A DNA stretch of 64,000 nucleotides from CAZLRH01 sp964562015. Its GTDB lineage: Bacteria; Verrucomicrobiota; Verrucomicrobiia; Opitutales; JABDGR01. Each line of letters starts with the position of its first letter. Position 1 is the first letter of the stretch. The stretch spans positions 54,287 to 118,286 of the forward strand of contig CAZLRH010000012.1 in assembly GCA_964562015.1 (NCBI GenBank). The letters run 5' to 3'. Of the stretch, positions 37,297 to 45,866 are shown piece after piece. The translations under genes were made by a program, and so were the position numbers. Under the pieces are notes generated by a model. It was not told the DNA's origin. It saw only the letters and a program-made list of their open reading frames with translations, and did no database searches.

Positions 37297-37662
37297 ATGT
37301 CCCTGGCTCATCGCGATTTTTGGCCGCAAAGCGTGCGCGACAAACACGCGCCCAGCGGCGTGTCCTGGGAGCCGCTGGCGACGGTCGTCGCGCGGATGAA
37401 TGATTGGCTCGCCGGTTCCGGCCTGCGGGCGCTCAACGTCGAAACGCTCGTTTTTCCCGCGGCGCGCGACCGGGCGGTGAACCCGGCGGCGGGAGGCCAG
37501 GTGGACTCGTGGGACCGCGACCGTACCTGGACGCAAGTCATCCGCGTATGGTATGAAACCCCGCCGCCTGCACCGGCTCCGGAGTTACCGCCGTTGCCGA
37601 ACACACCGCCCACTCTCCCGCCGCCACTGCCGCCCGTAACGGATTGGCCAGGATCGCAGTAA
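37297..37662 (+). CDS. Hypothetical protein with proline-rich C-terminus
   Basis: 121 residues starting MSLAHRDFWPQSVRDKHAPSG. Residues 1-85 look globular, with several aromatic positions (WEPLATVVARMNDWL, WDRDRTWTQVIRVWYE). The last 35 residues are almost only Pro, Ala, Leu and Thr. No signal peptide or membrane span. No family recognised. It starts after a divergent gap with DUF456 and is 147 bases before the efflux cluster. Codon use matches the neighbours, which supports it being real. Confidence 0.6.
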   Translation: MSLAHRDFWPQSVRDKHAPSGVSWEPLATVVARMNDWLAGSGLRALNVETLVFPAARDRAVNPAAGGQVDSWDRDRTWTQVIRVWYETPPPAPAPELPPLPNTPPTLPPPLPPVTDWPGSQ

Positions 37663-37809
37663 GCCGGATTTTCTTAAAGACGGTGGAAATGGGTCGGCTT
37701 GCTTTGCCTTCTGGGCGCGAGCCGGGACTTGGTGAATTACTTGACTTGGCATACGTTATGCACTGTTTTGCATGACCATAAATTGCGAATTCCCGCTGGG
37801 CACCGGGTC

Positions 37810-38127
37810 ATGAATTCAATCAAGCGAGGAAAGGGGCAGGCGGCGCCGCGTCATTGCGCCAGTGGCCAGGCTTGGTTACGAGCCGGAGCAGCGCTGGCCT
37901 TGGCGGTTTCGCCGGGTTGCACGGGTGCGCCGTCCATCAATTTGCTCGGCTCGTTTTTTCCTGGTTGGATGCTGTGCATGATTATCAGCGTGGTGGGGTG
38001 TCTGGTGCTGCGGCAGATTTTCATCAAGACGAACATTGAGCCGCATCTGCACCCGCGCCCGCTGGTTTATTTTTGCCTGTGGTTGTTGATTATGCTGGGC
38101 CTGTGGGTGCCATTTTTCAGGAGTTGA
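37810..38127 (+). CDS. YtcA-like small membrane lipoprotein
   Basis: 105 residues. A hydrophobic stretch ending VSPGCTG forms a plausible lipobox. INLLGSFFPGWMLCMIISV and a second helix (LVYFCLWLLIMLGLWVPFF) follow. This two-helix plan with the N-terminal cysteine resembles YtcA, which sits beside the mdtN genes in Escherichia coli, and here too the next gene is MdtN-like, four bases later. It is probably an accessory part of the efflux system. The start at 37810 is one of several in-frame ATGs. Confidence 0.7.
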   Translation: MNSIKRGKGQAAPRHCASGQAWLRAGAALALAVSPGCTGAPSINLLGSFFPGWMLCMIISVVGCLVLRQIFIKTNIEPHLHPRPLVYFCLWLLIMLGLWVPFFRS

Positions 38128-38131
38128 TGTC

Positions 38132-39268
38132 ATGCCCGACGAAAAAACCGTTCCCGCCCAACCCATCCGGAAAGACCTTGGCCGGGTGATCGGCCTGGGC
38201 ATCATTATCGCTTCGATACTCGTAGCGTCCTACGCGATTTGGATCCATGTGCACCAGCCGGAGACGGACGATGCGACCGTGCGGGCCAATTTCATCGGCG
38301 TGGCTCCGCATGTCAGCGGTCACATTGTGAAACTGGGGGTGAAGGACGACCAATTTGTGAAGCAGGGAGATCTCCTGTTTTTGATCGACCCGCGCCCCTA
38401 CCAAAATGCGGTCGACAGCGCCAAAGCCAACCTGAGCCTCACGCGCAAGCTGGTGGCGGCCTTGAAGGACGCTTTGAAAACCGCCGACGAAGCGATTGTC
38501 CAGGCGAATGCCCAGAGCCTGGCCGCGCAGGCCGAACTGGATCGGGCCAACGCGGAATTCACGGAGGCCGATGACCATGTGAAGCGGCTGGAACCGCTCC
38601 TGGCCAACCAATACGCCACCATCGACCAATTGGAGGTGGAACGGACGCGCCGGGACGTGGACAGCGCCGCGATCCGCGCCGCGGAGAAACGACTGGCGGC
38701 CGCCGCTTCCGCGGAAGTTCAGGCCAAAGCCCAGCGGGTGCAGGACGAGGACAACATCGGCGACGAGGGCGGCGTGAACGCGCGCATTGCCGCGGCGCAG
38801 GCGCAACTGGACGACGCCGAGTTGAACCTAAGTTACTGCAGCGTGACGGCGCCGTTCAGCGGCAAGGTGGTGAATTTCAACATTTCCCTGGGCGCGTTTG
38901 CGCCGGCGGGAGTGAACGTTTTCACGCTCATTGACACGGGGACCTGGTATGTGGTCGCGAATTTTCGCGAAACCCAACTCCAGCATATCGGGATGGGGTC
39001 ACCGGCGGAAATCTACCTGCAATCCAAGGACGATCGACGCTATCACGGCAAGGTGGTCGGTTTGGGCTCGGCGGTCGTACCGGAAGACGGAACCAGCCTG
39101 GGCGGACTGCCCAGCGTGCCGCGCAACCTGGACTGGGTCCGGCTGGCGCAACGTTTCCCGGTGCGCATTCAGGTGCTCGATCCCGACGAAAATTTCCGCA
39201 TCGGCGCTTCCGCCGTGGTGACGATCACGGGGCCGGCTCCGCCACCCGGCCCGTCGCCCAACCCGTAG
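38132..39268 (+). CDS. MdtN/EmrA-type membrane fusion protein
   Basis: 378-residue periplasmic adaptor. One N-terminal membrane helix (about 20-42) is followed by a biotinyl/lipoyl half-motif (VRANFIGVAPHVSGHIVKLGV), a long alpha-helical hairpin (residues 90-210), the second half-motif with SYCSVTAPFSGKVVNFNISLG, and a beta-barrel domain. It links the inner-membrane pump encoded next to an outer-membrane channel. A true Shine-Dalgarno AGGAG lies eight bases before the ATG, unlike most genes here. No TolC-like gene is nearby. Confidence 0.9.
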   Translation: MPDEKTVPAQPIRKDLGRVIGLGIIIASILVASYAIWIHVHQPETDDATVRANFIGVAPHVSGHIVKLGVKDDQFVKQGDLLFLIDPRPYQNAVDSAKANLSLTRKLVAALKDALKTADEAIVQANAQSLAAQAELDRANAEFTEADDHVKRLEPLLANQYATIDQLEVERTRRDVDSAAIRAAEKRLAAAASAEVQAKAQRVQDEDNIGDEGGVNARIAAAQAQLDDAELNLSYCSVTAPFSGKVVNFNISLGAFAPAGVNVFTLIDTGTWYVVANFRETQLQHIGMGSPAEIYLQSKDDRRYHGKVVGLGSAVVPEDGTSLGGLPSVPRNLDWVRLAQRFPVRIQVLDPDENFRIGASAVVTITGPAPPPGPSPNP

Positions 39269-39276
39269 GATTCTTG

Positions 39277-41427
39277 ATGCCCATGAGTACGGTGACCGCT
39301 ACCTCGGTGCCCGGGACCTCCGGTTCGCTGGCTTGCCAATCCTGGGAATTCCTGCGGCGCGAACTCGCGCCGACGCCCGGCCGCTGGCAGGCCACGGTGC
39401 GCCTGACGCTGGCGTGCATTGCTTGCACAGTGCCCATCATGGTGTTTCATTTGCAAGAGGCATTAGTGGTGATGGTGGGGATGTTCATGATTGCCAAGGA
39501 AGACACCACGACCACGTTGCTAGGGACCGTTTTGGCTTTGCTGGGCATCACCATCGGCTGCGGCCTGCTGCTGCTCTACTACATCTGCGCCCTCGACCTG
39601 ACCTGGCTGCGGGTGTTGGGGGTTCCGGCCTTCGTCGCGCTGGGATTATTCTTGAACCGGACGCTGACCCTCGGTCCCTTGGGAATAACCATCTGCGTTC
39701 CTCTGGCGCTGGGCCTGGTGCTGCCGGATGCCGCACCGAATACGGAATTTTTGGCCCGCCTGCCTTTCTACTTTTGGTGGGGTCTTGCCCTGGGGCTGGG
39801 GATCAACCTAGTGGTGCAATACTTGCTCAACCACGAAACCTCGCTCGACGTGCTGGTGCGCGCGATGGTCGTCCGGCTGGACGCCGTCGAGCGAATGCTC
39901 GGTCGACTCGCGGCGGGAGAAAAAACTACGCACGAATATTCCACGTTGGCGCCGTTGGCGTTGGCGGGCGTAGTGGAGCAGTTTCACCTGCTGAAACTGG
40001 CCAGCGTGGTCGAGCACCGGCTGAAAAAATATCAGGCCGAATTCCGCGCGCAGTTCATTCTGGTGGACCGGCTGGTGACGGCGGGCGCGGTCCTCGAAAG
40101 GCAGGGAATCGCGTCTCCGAACGAATCGGTGCAGCGCCGGCTGCGCGGCGTGGCCGAGGCCTGTGCCCGCTGGCGCACCGCGGTCAAGGACCAGCATCAC
40201 GCGCCGCCGGAAATTCCCCCGGTGTCAGCGGATGGCGGAGTCGCGGTGCCGGACGAGGACGCGCTTCCCTCGCTGGCGGAAATGGAACGGGCCATCAAAC
40301 TGATGCCGTATGCTTTTCCGGGACGGGAATTGCCGGCCGAGTTGCGGCCCGCGCCCGGCAAGGACAAGGGCGGGGTGCTCGTGCCGGACGCCTTTACGAA
40401 TCCGGAATACATCCACTATGCCGTGAAGGGAGCGCTGGCGGCGCTTATCTGCTACCTGATTTTTGCCCTGGCGGCCTACCCGGGCGTATACACTTCGGTC
40501 ATCACGTGCCTCGTTTGCGCGCTATCGACAGTGGGCGCGAGCGTGCAGAAGGGGGTTTTGCGTTTCGCCGGGGCCGCCGTCGGCGGCGCGCTGGGAGTAA
40601 TCAGCTTCATCTGGATTTTCCCGCACCTCGATTCACTGGGCGGCTTTTGGTTTCCCTTCGGCGCAGTCACGGCGCTGGCGGCCTATGTCACGTTCGGCAG
40701 TCTGCGTATTTCCTACTGCGGCTACCAGATCGCCGTGGCCTTTTACAAAATATCCCTGGAAAGCTACGGGTCGTCCACGGAACTGGTGGTGGTGCGTGAC
40801 CGCCTGGTTGGGATTGCGTTGGGCCTGGTCGTCTTCGGGGTCATCAATCGCCGGCTTTGGCCAGTGACGGCGCTGGATACGATCCGCATAAAATTGGGGT
40901 CGGTCTTTCGCGCGCTCGTGAAATTGGCCGGTTTGCCCGACGAAAACCAGGATCCGGCTCCACAGTTGGTCGAGGCCTACGCCGTGCGCCTGCAAGTACA
41001 GCAGGATCTGGGGACCCTCCGGCAGTTGTTTGAAAGCGCGAGGTTCGAGTCCGGCGCGGCCCAGCGTGATCGACTCGAAGCGGTCAGCAACACGGCGCAA
41101 ATGCTTTTCCTGCATCTGCTGGCGATCATCCAGCATCGTCCCGACTTATGGCCCTTGGGGGTGCCCGAACCCTTGCGCGCGGCCTCGGCCCGGTTTCGGG
41201 CCACCCTGGCCGAGGTGCTGCTTAATCTTTCCGACCGGATGCAGGGCAAGCCCGAGCGCCCCCTGCCGGATTTGTCCTCCGTGCTGCCGGAGCTTGGCCA
41301 GGTTCTCGCCCAGGAAAGTAAAACCATCAGCGAGCCCCACCTCAGCGCCCAAATTCGCGGACGGCTGGCGCTTTATCAAGAGACGCTGCCGATGGTGGAG
41401 AAGCTGGCCCGCCTGCCGGTTAATTGA
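39277..41427 (+). CDS. FUSC/MdtO-type aromatic-compound exporter
   Basis: 716 residues. Two blocks of about six membrane helices (residues 45-190 and 385-520) flank a large soluble region, the two-lobe plan of the FUSC/AaeB/MdtO efflux family. Segments such as MVGMFMIAKEDTTTTLLGTV and VTCLVCALSTVGASVQKG resemble the family core. It works with the adaptor encoded eight bases upstream. ATG 39277 is preceded by TAGGATTCTTG. A C-terminal helical region (about 560-700) is cytoplasmic. Substrate unknown; aromatic acids or dyes are typical for relatives. Confidence 0.88.
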   Translation: MPMSTVTATSVPGTSGSLACQSWEFLRRELAPTPGRWQATVRLTLACIACTVPIMVFHLQEALVVMVGMFMIAKEDTTTTLLGTVLALLGITIGCGLLLLYYICALDLTWLRVLGVPAFVALGLFLNRTLTLGPLGITICVPLALGLVLPDAAPNTEFLARLPFYFWWGLALGLGINLVVQYLLNHETSLDVLVRAMVVRLDAVERMLGRLAAGEKTTHEYSTLAPLALAGVVEQFHLLKLASVVEHRLKKYQAEFRAQFILVDRLVTAGAVLERQGIASPNESVQRRLRGVAEACARWRTAVKDQHHAPPEIPPVSADGGVAVPDEDALPSLAEMERAIKLMPYAFPGRELPAELRPAPGKDKGGVLVPDAFTNPEYIHYAVKGALAALICYLIFALAAYPGVYTSVITCLVCALSTVGASVQKGVLRFAGAAVGGALGVISFIWIFPHLDSLGGFWFPFGAVTALAAYVTFGSLRISYCGYQIAVAFYKISLESYGSSTELVVVRDRLVGIALGLVVFGVINRRLWPVTALDTIRIKLGSVFRALVKLAGLPDENQDPAPQLVEAYAVRLQVQQDLGTLRQLFESARFESGAAQRDRLEAVSNTAQMLFLHLLAIIQHRPDLWPLGVPEPLRAASARFRATLAEVLLNLSDRMQGKPERPLPDLSSVLPELGQVLAQESKTISEPHLSAQIRGRLALYQETLPMVEKLARLPVN

Positions 41428-41490
41428 AAAGGACTGAAGCCGGCAGTGACGGTAGTTTTCGATGCAGAGATGCCGCAGCAGGGGCGATTT

Positions 41491-41910
41491 TTACAGCCGG
41501 TGGAAACTGGTGGAGTAAATGTCGTCCACCGTCTGATCGAGCCCGTCGGGGCCATTGGACCATACGTAATAATCCCACGCGCCATTGGGCAGTTTTCGTA
41601 CACCGATGCCGAAATCGTGGTTCCAGGCATCCACCAGTTTTCCTTTTGACGGCCCGCAAACGAGCGTCGTTTCCATGGAGACGAGCTCAATCGTCCGGCG
41701 ATAATCCTCCCCGCGCAGAAACACCCAGCCGTCGGCCGGCTTGGGCTCGATCGCGGGCTTGATGCCGTTTTTGAACAAGGCCGCGCGAATCGAATCCAGG
41801 CAGGCAACCTGGGCCGCCACCTGCGCGCGACGGTACTGCTTATAAATTCCAGTGACCGCCAGCCCGCAGAGGACAACGGCAAGGACGGATAAAAGAATGA
41901 TTTTTTTCAT
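41491..41910 (-). CDS. GspG-like C-terminal domain protein with N-terminal anchor
   Basis: 139 residues. One hydrophobic helix at 4-22 is followed by a soluble part whose end, LVDAWNHDFGI...YYVWSNGPDGLDQTVDDIYS, resembles the calcium-loop region of major pseudopilins. The N-terminus lacks the prepilin peptidase G-F-T-L-x-E motif, so it is not a standard pseudopilin. It converges with the exporter gene. Probably membrane-anchored with the domain outside; function unknown. Confidence 0.65.
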   Translation of the reverse strand: MKKIILLSVLAVVLCGLAVTGIYKQYRRAQVAAQVACLDSIRAALFKNGIKPAIEPKPADGWVFLRGEDYRRTIELVSMETTLVCGPSKGKLVDAWNHDFGIGVRKLPNGAWDYYVWSNGPDGLDQTVDDIYSTSFHRL

Positions 41911-42090
41911 GCGGGATGGATTTCCGTCTCGGGCGGGAAAGGAGCAGCCTATCCGCAAAAGGCGCGGACGGAGAGCCTCAAGTGGGGCAAACTTTTCCCG
42001 CCAAATATCGCGTTTGACGACTAAGCTTTGTTATGCAAAGTAATGGCAAGCGCCCCGGGAAATTAACTCTCGCAGGGGATAACTAACTTT
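41911..42090. other. Divergent gap
   Basis: 180 bases between divergent starts. I see no repeat doublet and no gene; promoters for both sides must lie here, but no -35/-10 pair is convincing. Confidence 0.4.
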
Positions 42091-42809
42091 ATGTCCGCCG
42101 CCGCCACGTCCTTTCAGCCCGGTGACCTCGGCGTGCTCTTGCGCGGCGAAACCGGTCCGATTGCGGCTTGGATGGAAAAATGGGAGGGCGGGCGCGTGGC
42201 TTTTCATCTGATATTGATTTTTTCTGGTGCGGGTGCTTACGCCGCGGCCATCGGCTGGTGGCATAGTCCCTTGCAGGCTTTTTGCGCAGCCCTGAAATTG
42301 CCGCTGGTAATCTTGCTCACCACCTTGGCAATGCCCTGCTCAACGCGATGGTGGCCCCCTTGCTGGGCCTGAATATTTCCTTTCGGCAATCATTGTTGTC
42401 CGTGCTGACGAGCTTTGCGATGGCCTCGGTCATCCTGGGTTCCTTCAGCCCCTTGGCGGCCTTTCTGGTTTGGAACGTGTCGACTTGGGCCCCCGGCACA
42501 CCGCAGTCGGACTCCGGCCATGCCGTCGTGCTTTTGGCCTATGTGTCCATCATTGCGTTTGCCGGCCTCGCAGCCAACGTGCGTTTGTTTCAATTGCTGA
42601 CGCGCCTGGGCGGCAGCGTGGTCGTCGCTCGGCGGGTGTTATTCGCCTGGCTGGCCGGCAATCTTTTTCTCGGCAGCCAGTTCTCCTGGATTCTGCGGCC
42701 TTTCATCGGCCTGCCTTGGGAGCCCGTGCGCTTTCTTTCCGAGCACCCGCTCCAAGGTAATTTTTATGAAAGTGTATTTAGAGCCATGCGGCATCTTTTC
42801 TCCACCTGA
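42091..42809 (+). pseudogene. Multi-span membrane protein broken by a one-base deletion
   Basis: Two frames join cleanly. Frame one runs MSAAATSFQPGDLG to LKLPLVILLTTL; the second continues GNALLNAMVAPLLGLNISF to the stop at 42809. The join is at TTGGCAAT (near 42327), where adding one G restores a 239-residue protein. The 719-base length is one short of a multiple of three, as expected for one missing base. It has about five hydrophobic segments and resembles the next gene (PLVILLTTLGNALLN versus VKISGGLLAAALICL; SFSPLAAFLVWNVST versus GFAPVAWLFSQST). A sequencing error or a real mutation is equally possible. Confidence 0.75.
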
Positions 42810-42832
42810 CCCATCACCAACCGAACCACACC

Positions 42833-43621
42833 ATGAATGCATCCGACCTGCCCCCCATCCCGCCCCAGCTTCCGCCCTCCGCACTTGGCCCCACTCCCGA
42901 AACGCCGTCGCCCGCGCGGCTGGGGGACGACCCGGCCGAACGTGCGCCCATTCCCGGAGTGTTTGACCTTGTGGATGCGATACTGCGCGCGCCCCGCCGG
43001 GTAATGTTTCAACTGCGCCAGCCGGGGGTGGGCGGCCTGGTGGTGCGGATGGGGGTCACGGTTCTGGTGTGCAGCCTGGTTTACGGGGCCGTGATGGGCA
43101 CGTTTTCCGGGGGCAGGCAACTCTGGATCGTGCCGGTGAAAATCTCAGGCGGCCTGCTGGCGGCGGCGCTGATTTGCCTGCCGAGTCTCTATATCTTCAC
43201 CTGCCTGAGCGGTTCCACGGCGAAATTCATGGAAATGACGGGATTGCTGGGCGGAATGTTGACCCTCATGACGCTCCTGCTCATCGGCTTCGCGCCGGTG
43301 GCATGGCTTTTTTCCCAATCCACTGAATCGGTCCTCGGCATGGGGACGCTGCATATTCTATTTTGGATGATTGCGAGCGGCTTTGCCCTGCATTTTCTGG
43401 ATAAGGGCTTTTTGCACACGGAGGCTTCGGTAGAGGCCGGCACGGCCTCTCCGGCCGGGCTGCGGGTTTGGACGGTAATTTTTCTCCTTGTCGTTATGCA
43501 AATGACCACGGCGTTGCGTCCCCTCGTCGGTACTGCCGATACCGTCCTGCCGACCAAGAAACAATTCTTCTTCGGCCACTGGGTGGATAATATGGACATC
43601 GATCCCCCGCCGCCGCGTTGA
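42833..43621 (+). CDS. Multi-span membrane protein, intact paralogue of preceding gene
   Basis: 262 residues with a 60-residue proline-rich cytoplasmic N-terminus. Five to six membrane spans follow (about 65-85, 95-120, 130-150, 165-185, 200-220). Its core layout and several positions match the preceding frameshifted gene, so the pair arose by tandem duplication. The fold loosely resembles Yip1-type membrane proteins. Function unknown. It ends four bases from the convergent secreted-protein gene. Confidence 0.7.
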   Translation: MNASDLPPIPPQLPPSALGPTPETPSPARLGDDPAERAPIPGVFDLVDAILRAPRRVMFQLRQPGVGGLVVRMGVTVLVCSLVYGAVMGTFSGGRQLWIVPVKISGGLLAAALICLPSLYIFTCLSGSTAKFMEMTGLLGGMLTLMTLLLIGFAPVAWLFSQSTESVLGMGTLHILFWMIASGFALHFLDKGFLHTEASVEAGTASPAGLRVWTVIFLLVVMQMTTALRPLVGTADTVLPTKKQFFFGHWVDNMDIDPPPPR

Positions 43622-43625
43622 ACTC

Positions 43626-44693
43626 TCAATCAAAATTCATGCGCTCGAGATAGGGCTTGGACACGCGAATGACTTTGTCGTCTTTGCTCTCGATCGCGCG
43701 GTTCTGGTCGGCCGCACCGCGCTTCGACTCAAAGTAAACGTCGATTTTTAGATAGGGAAAGCCAGGCACCAGGTAGCGGCCCTGAGAGGCGGATCCGATT
43801 CCGCCATCGGGCGTAAATCTCTGCTCTACTTCCGCGCGCGTCATGCCGACCTTGAGGGACGCAAAAGCAGCCAGCAATTGTTCCATCGTGGGTGGCGGCG
43901 GCTTGGGCTTCGCGGCCACAAATTTCCAGGGACTATTTTCACGGCCTTTGCTGGCGGCTGGGTCCTTCGGTGTCGCAGCCATGCCGTTGGCTACGGATAA
44001 AACCTCCGCCTGCAGGGAGCGCAGCCGCTGGCCGCCGTAAAAGTCTCCTTCATAAAGAAGCTGAACGTACCCGATGAAGGGAATTTGTTTGGCAAAAAAA
44101 TCCGGCTCGCGCTGCAAAATCCAGCGCACCGCGGCCTCCTCGTCGCTCGCCCAAGGGACCTCGAGGTGCGCATATTCCTCCAGCAACTCGTTGTAATGCC
44201 GGCGTTCCCGCTCCGGCACCTGGAGCGTTGCCTTAAAATACCGACCAGGATTTTCTTTTTCCTCCGGTGTCAAAGGCTCGGCATTTGTGAGCACCTGCCA
44301 AGTTGACCAGTGCTGAAGATCCGGCGAGTAGCGAACATACATGGCGCCAGTATAGGGCATGGATTTTTGGCCATTGCTCAAAGTGATCTCACGAGGCGGC
44401 GGTTGCAGGGCGACACGCACGGAGGCCTCCGGCGCTGGCCGCCACGATACCCCGAGGGCGAGCGGCTGGGTTTGGATCCAACCCTGTCTTAAAGCGGCGG
44501 CCTCACTGTCCCAGCCCAGCCCCTCCTTCGAAATGGTCAAATTGCCGGGGTCTGACCAAGTGGCATTGGCGGAGGCCGAAACCGGATTTGTGAAATCAAT
44601 GGAGAGCTGCTGCTCGCTCTGGATTTGCGCACGACTGACGGTCGCCAGGCCCGCCAGCAGCGAAGTGAAAAGAAGTCTGGTGAATGCTTTCAT
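43626..44693 (-). CDS. Secreted hypothetical protein
   Basis: 355 residues. Signal peptide MKAFTRLLFTSLLAGLATVSRA, cleavage before QIQSEQ. The first half is beta-rich (SWRPAPEASVRVALQ, YVRYSPDLQHWSTWQVL), resembling carbohydrate-binding or sialidase-like sandwich strands. A Pro/Lys linker (PKPPPPTMEQLLAAF) leads to a C-terminal part with KVGMTRAEVEQRF, which is like the GMTxxEV motif of SmpA/BamE-type lipoproteins. No catalytic motif is apparent. Alone on its strand; the upstream gap separates it from the DJ-1 gene. Confidence 0.65.
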   Translation of the reverse strand: MKAFTRLLFTSLLAGLATVSRAQIQSEQQLSIDFTNPVSASANATWSDPGNLTISKEGLGWDSEAAALRQGWIQTQPLALGVSWRPAPEASVRVALQPPPREITLSNGQKSMPYTGAMYVRYSPDLQHWSTWQVLTNAEPLTPEEKENPGRYFKATLQVPERERRHYNELLEEYAHLEVPWASDEEAAVRWILQREPDFFAKQIPFIGYVQLLYEGDFYGGQRLRSLQAEVLSVANGMAATPKDPAASKGRENSPWKFVAAKPKPPPPTMEQLLAAFASLKVGMTRAEVEQRFTPDGGIGSASQGRYLVPGFPYLKIDVYFESKRGAADQNRAIESKDDKVIRVSKPYLERMNFD

Positions 44694-44747
44694 GGTGACG
44701 GCCAGACATAAACACTATCAGAACGGAAACCACCTGCGCACATTTTT

Positions 44748-45329
44748 CTACAGCTCAATCTTGGTCCCCAGCATGTACAGGAATTTGGCGAGCCATTGGG
44801 GATGGGCCGGCCACGCGGGGGCGGTGACGAGGTTGCCGTCCGCGTGCGCTTGGTCGATGGGAATATCCATGAACTTGCCGCCCCCGGCGGTCACGTCGGG
44901 CCCGACGGCCGGGTAGGCGGAGGCGGACCGCCCGCGCAGCACATCCGCCGCGACCAGAATCTGCGCCGCGTGGCAAATCGCAGCCACCGGCTTGTTGGTC
45001 TTGAAGAAATGCCGGACGATTTCGAGCACGCGCGGGTTGAGGCGGATGTATTCCGGCGCCCGCCCGCCGGGAAGCACGAGGGCGTCGTAGTCCTCGGCGC
45101 GCACGTGGTCGAACGTGGCGTTGAGGGTGAAATTGTGCCCCGGTTTTTCGGAATAGGTCTGGTCGCCGGTGAAATCGTGCACGGCGGTGCGCACCTGGTC
45201 GCCGGTTTTCTTGCCGGGGCAGGCGGTGTGGACGGTATGGCCGACCATGAGGAGCGCCTGAAAGGGAACCATCAATTCGTAGTCTTCGGCGTAATCGCCA
45301 GTGAGGATGAGGATTTTTTTGGAGGGCAT
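44748..45329 (-). CDS. DJ-1/PfpI family protein
   Basis: 193 residues. The family elements are KILILTGDYAEDYELMVPFQAL at the start, DALVLPGGRAPEYIR, and the nucleophile elbow VAAICHAAQIL with Cys near residue 105. Members act as glyoxalases, deglycases, chaperones or amidases; which applies here is not decidable. The ATG at 45329 is preceded by CGCACCACC. It diverges from nusA across a 540-base gap full of repeats. Confidence 0.88.
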   Translation of the reverse strand: MPSKKILILTGDYAEDYELMVPFQALLMVGHTVHTACPGKKTGDQVRTAVHDFTGDQTYSEKPGHNFTLNATFDHVRAEDYDALVLPGGRAPEYIRLNPRVLEIVRHFFKTNKPVAAICHAAQILVAADVLRGRSASAYPAVGPDVTAGGGKFMDIPIDQAHADGNLVTAPAWPAHPQWLAKFLYMLGTKIEL

Positions 45330-45414
45330 GGTGGTGCGTAATTTGAACAAGAGAGCGGCGCAGGACAATGCAAACTGAAGCGAAGGAGTGTCCCTATTTC
45401 GCCAGAAACAAGAC

Positions 45415-45483
45415 GGCGGGCTGGGGGCAGCCCGCCCTATCTAATTAAATGTTTGAGGTAGGGCGCGCTGCCCTCAGCGCGCC
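45415..45483. repeat. REP-like inverted doublet, family I, copy 1
   Basis: Two GC-rich hairpins, 45415-45436 (GGCGGGCT/AGCCCGCC) and 45462-45483 (GGCGCGCT/AGCGCGCC), are themselves inverted copies of one another (each reads about GGCGNGCTGNGGGCAGC outward). A REP pair in opposite orientation is the arrangement called REPIN. The second copy is at 53188-53256. Confidence 0.75.
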
Positions 45484-45603
45484 GTTTCATATTAGGACAT
45501 GACCTGAAACGGATGAAGGGGAGGATGCTCGGTCCATTGCTCCAAGTTGCTACAATCCAAACAGATACCCGCTATTTGATGGATTTTGGCAACTGCCGGC
45601 TAT

Positions 45604-45663
45604 CCATAAATAGCACATAAAGCACACTAGGATAACATTTTGTGTCTTTTGTGCTTCTTGTGG
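45604..45663. repeat. Inverted repeat doublet, family D, copy 1
   Basis: Arms 45604-45626 and 45641-45663 are imperfect complements built on AGCACATAAAGCACA. The nusA side of this gap (45664-45815) otherwise shows no gene. Confidence 0.7.
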
Positions 45664-45815
45664 TTTGCCTCTCTTATAGACAGAGTTCCTTCTATATAGA
45701 GAATGTCGGAGGTCTTTGCTTCCGGGAGCGCCCTCAAACCTTTTCTCGTGGTGTTCTTGACAACCCCCCATCCGGTGTGTACGAATCTTCGTTTCCACCA
45801 ACCACGCTTTGAAAG

Positions 45816-45842
45816 AAAGTGGGTTTACCGCCCACTTTTTTT
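45816..45842 (+). terminator. Intrinsic terminator in the nusA leader
   Basis: AAAGTGGG pairs with CCCACTTT around a 7-base loop and runs into seven Ts, about 25 bases before the nusA ATG. No plus-strand gene lies within 2 kb upstream, so it most likely acts inside the nusA leader. Confidence 0.8.
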
Positions 45843-45866
45843 ATTCTCTACATCCGGACGCCCGCC

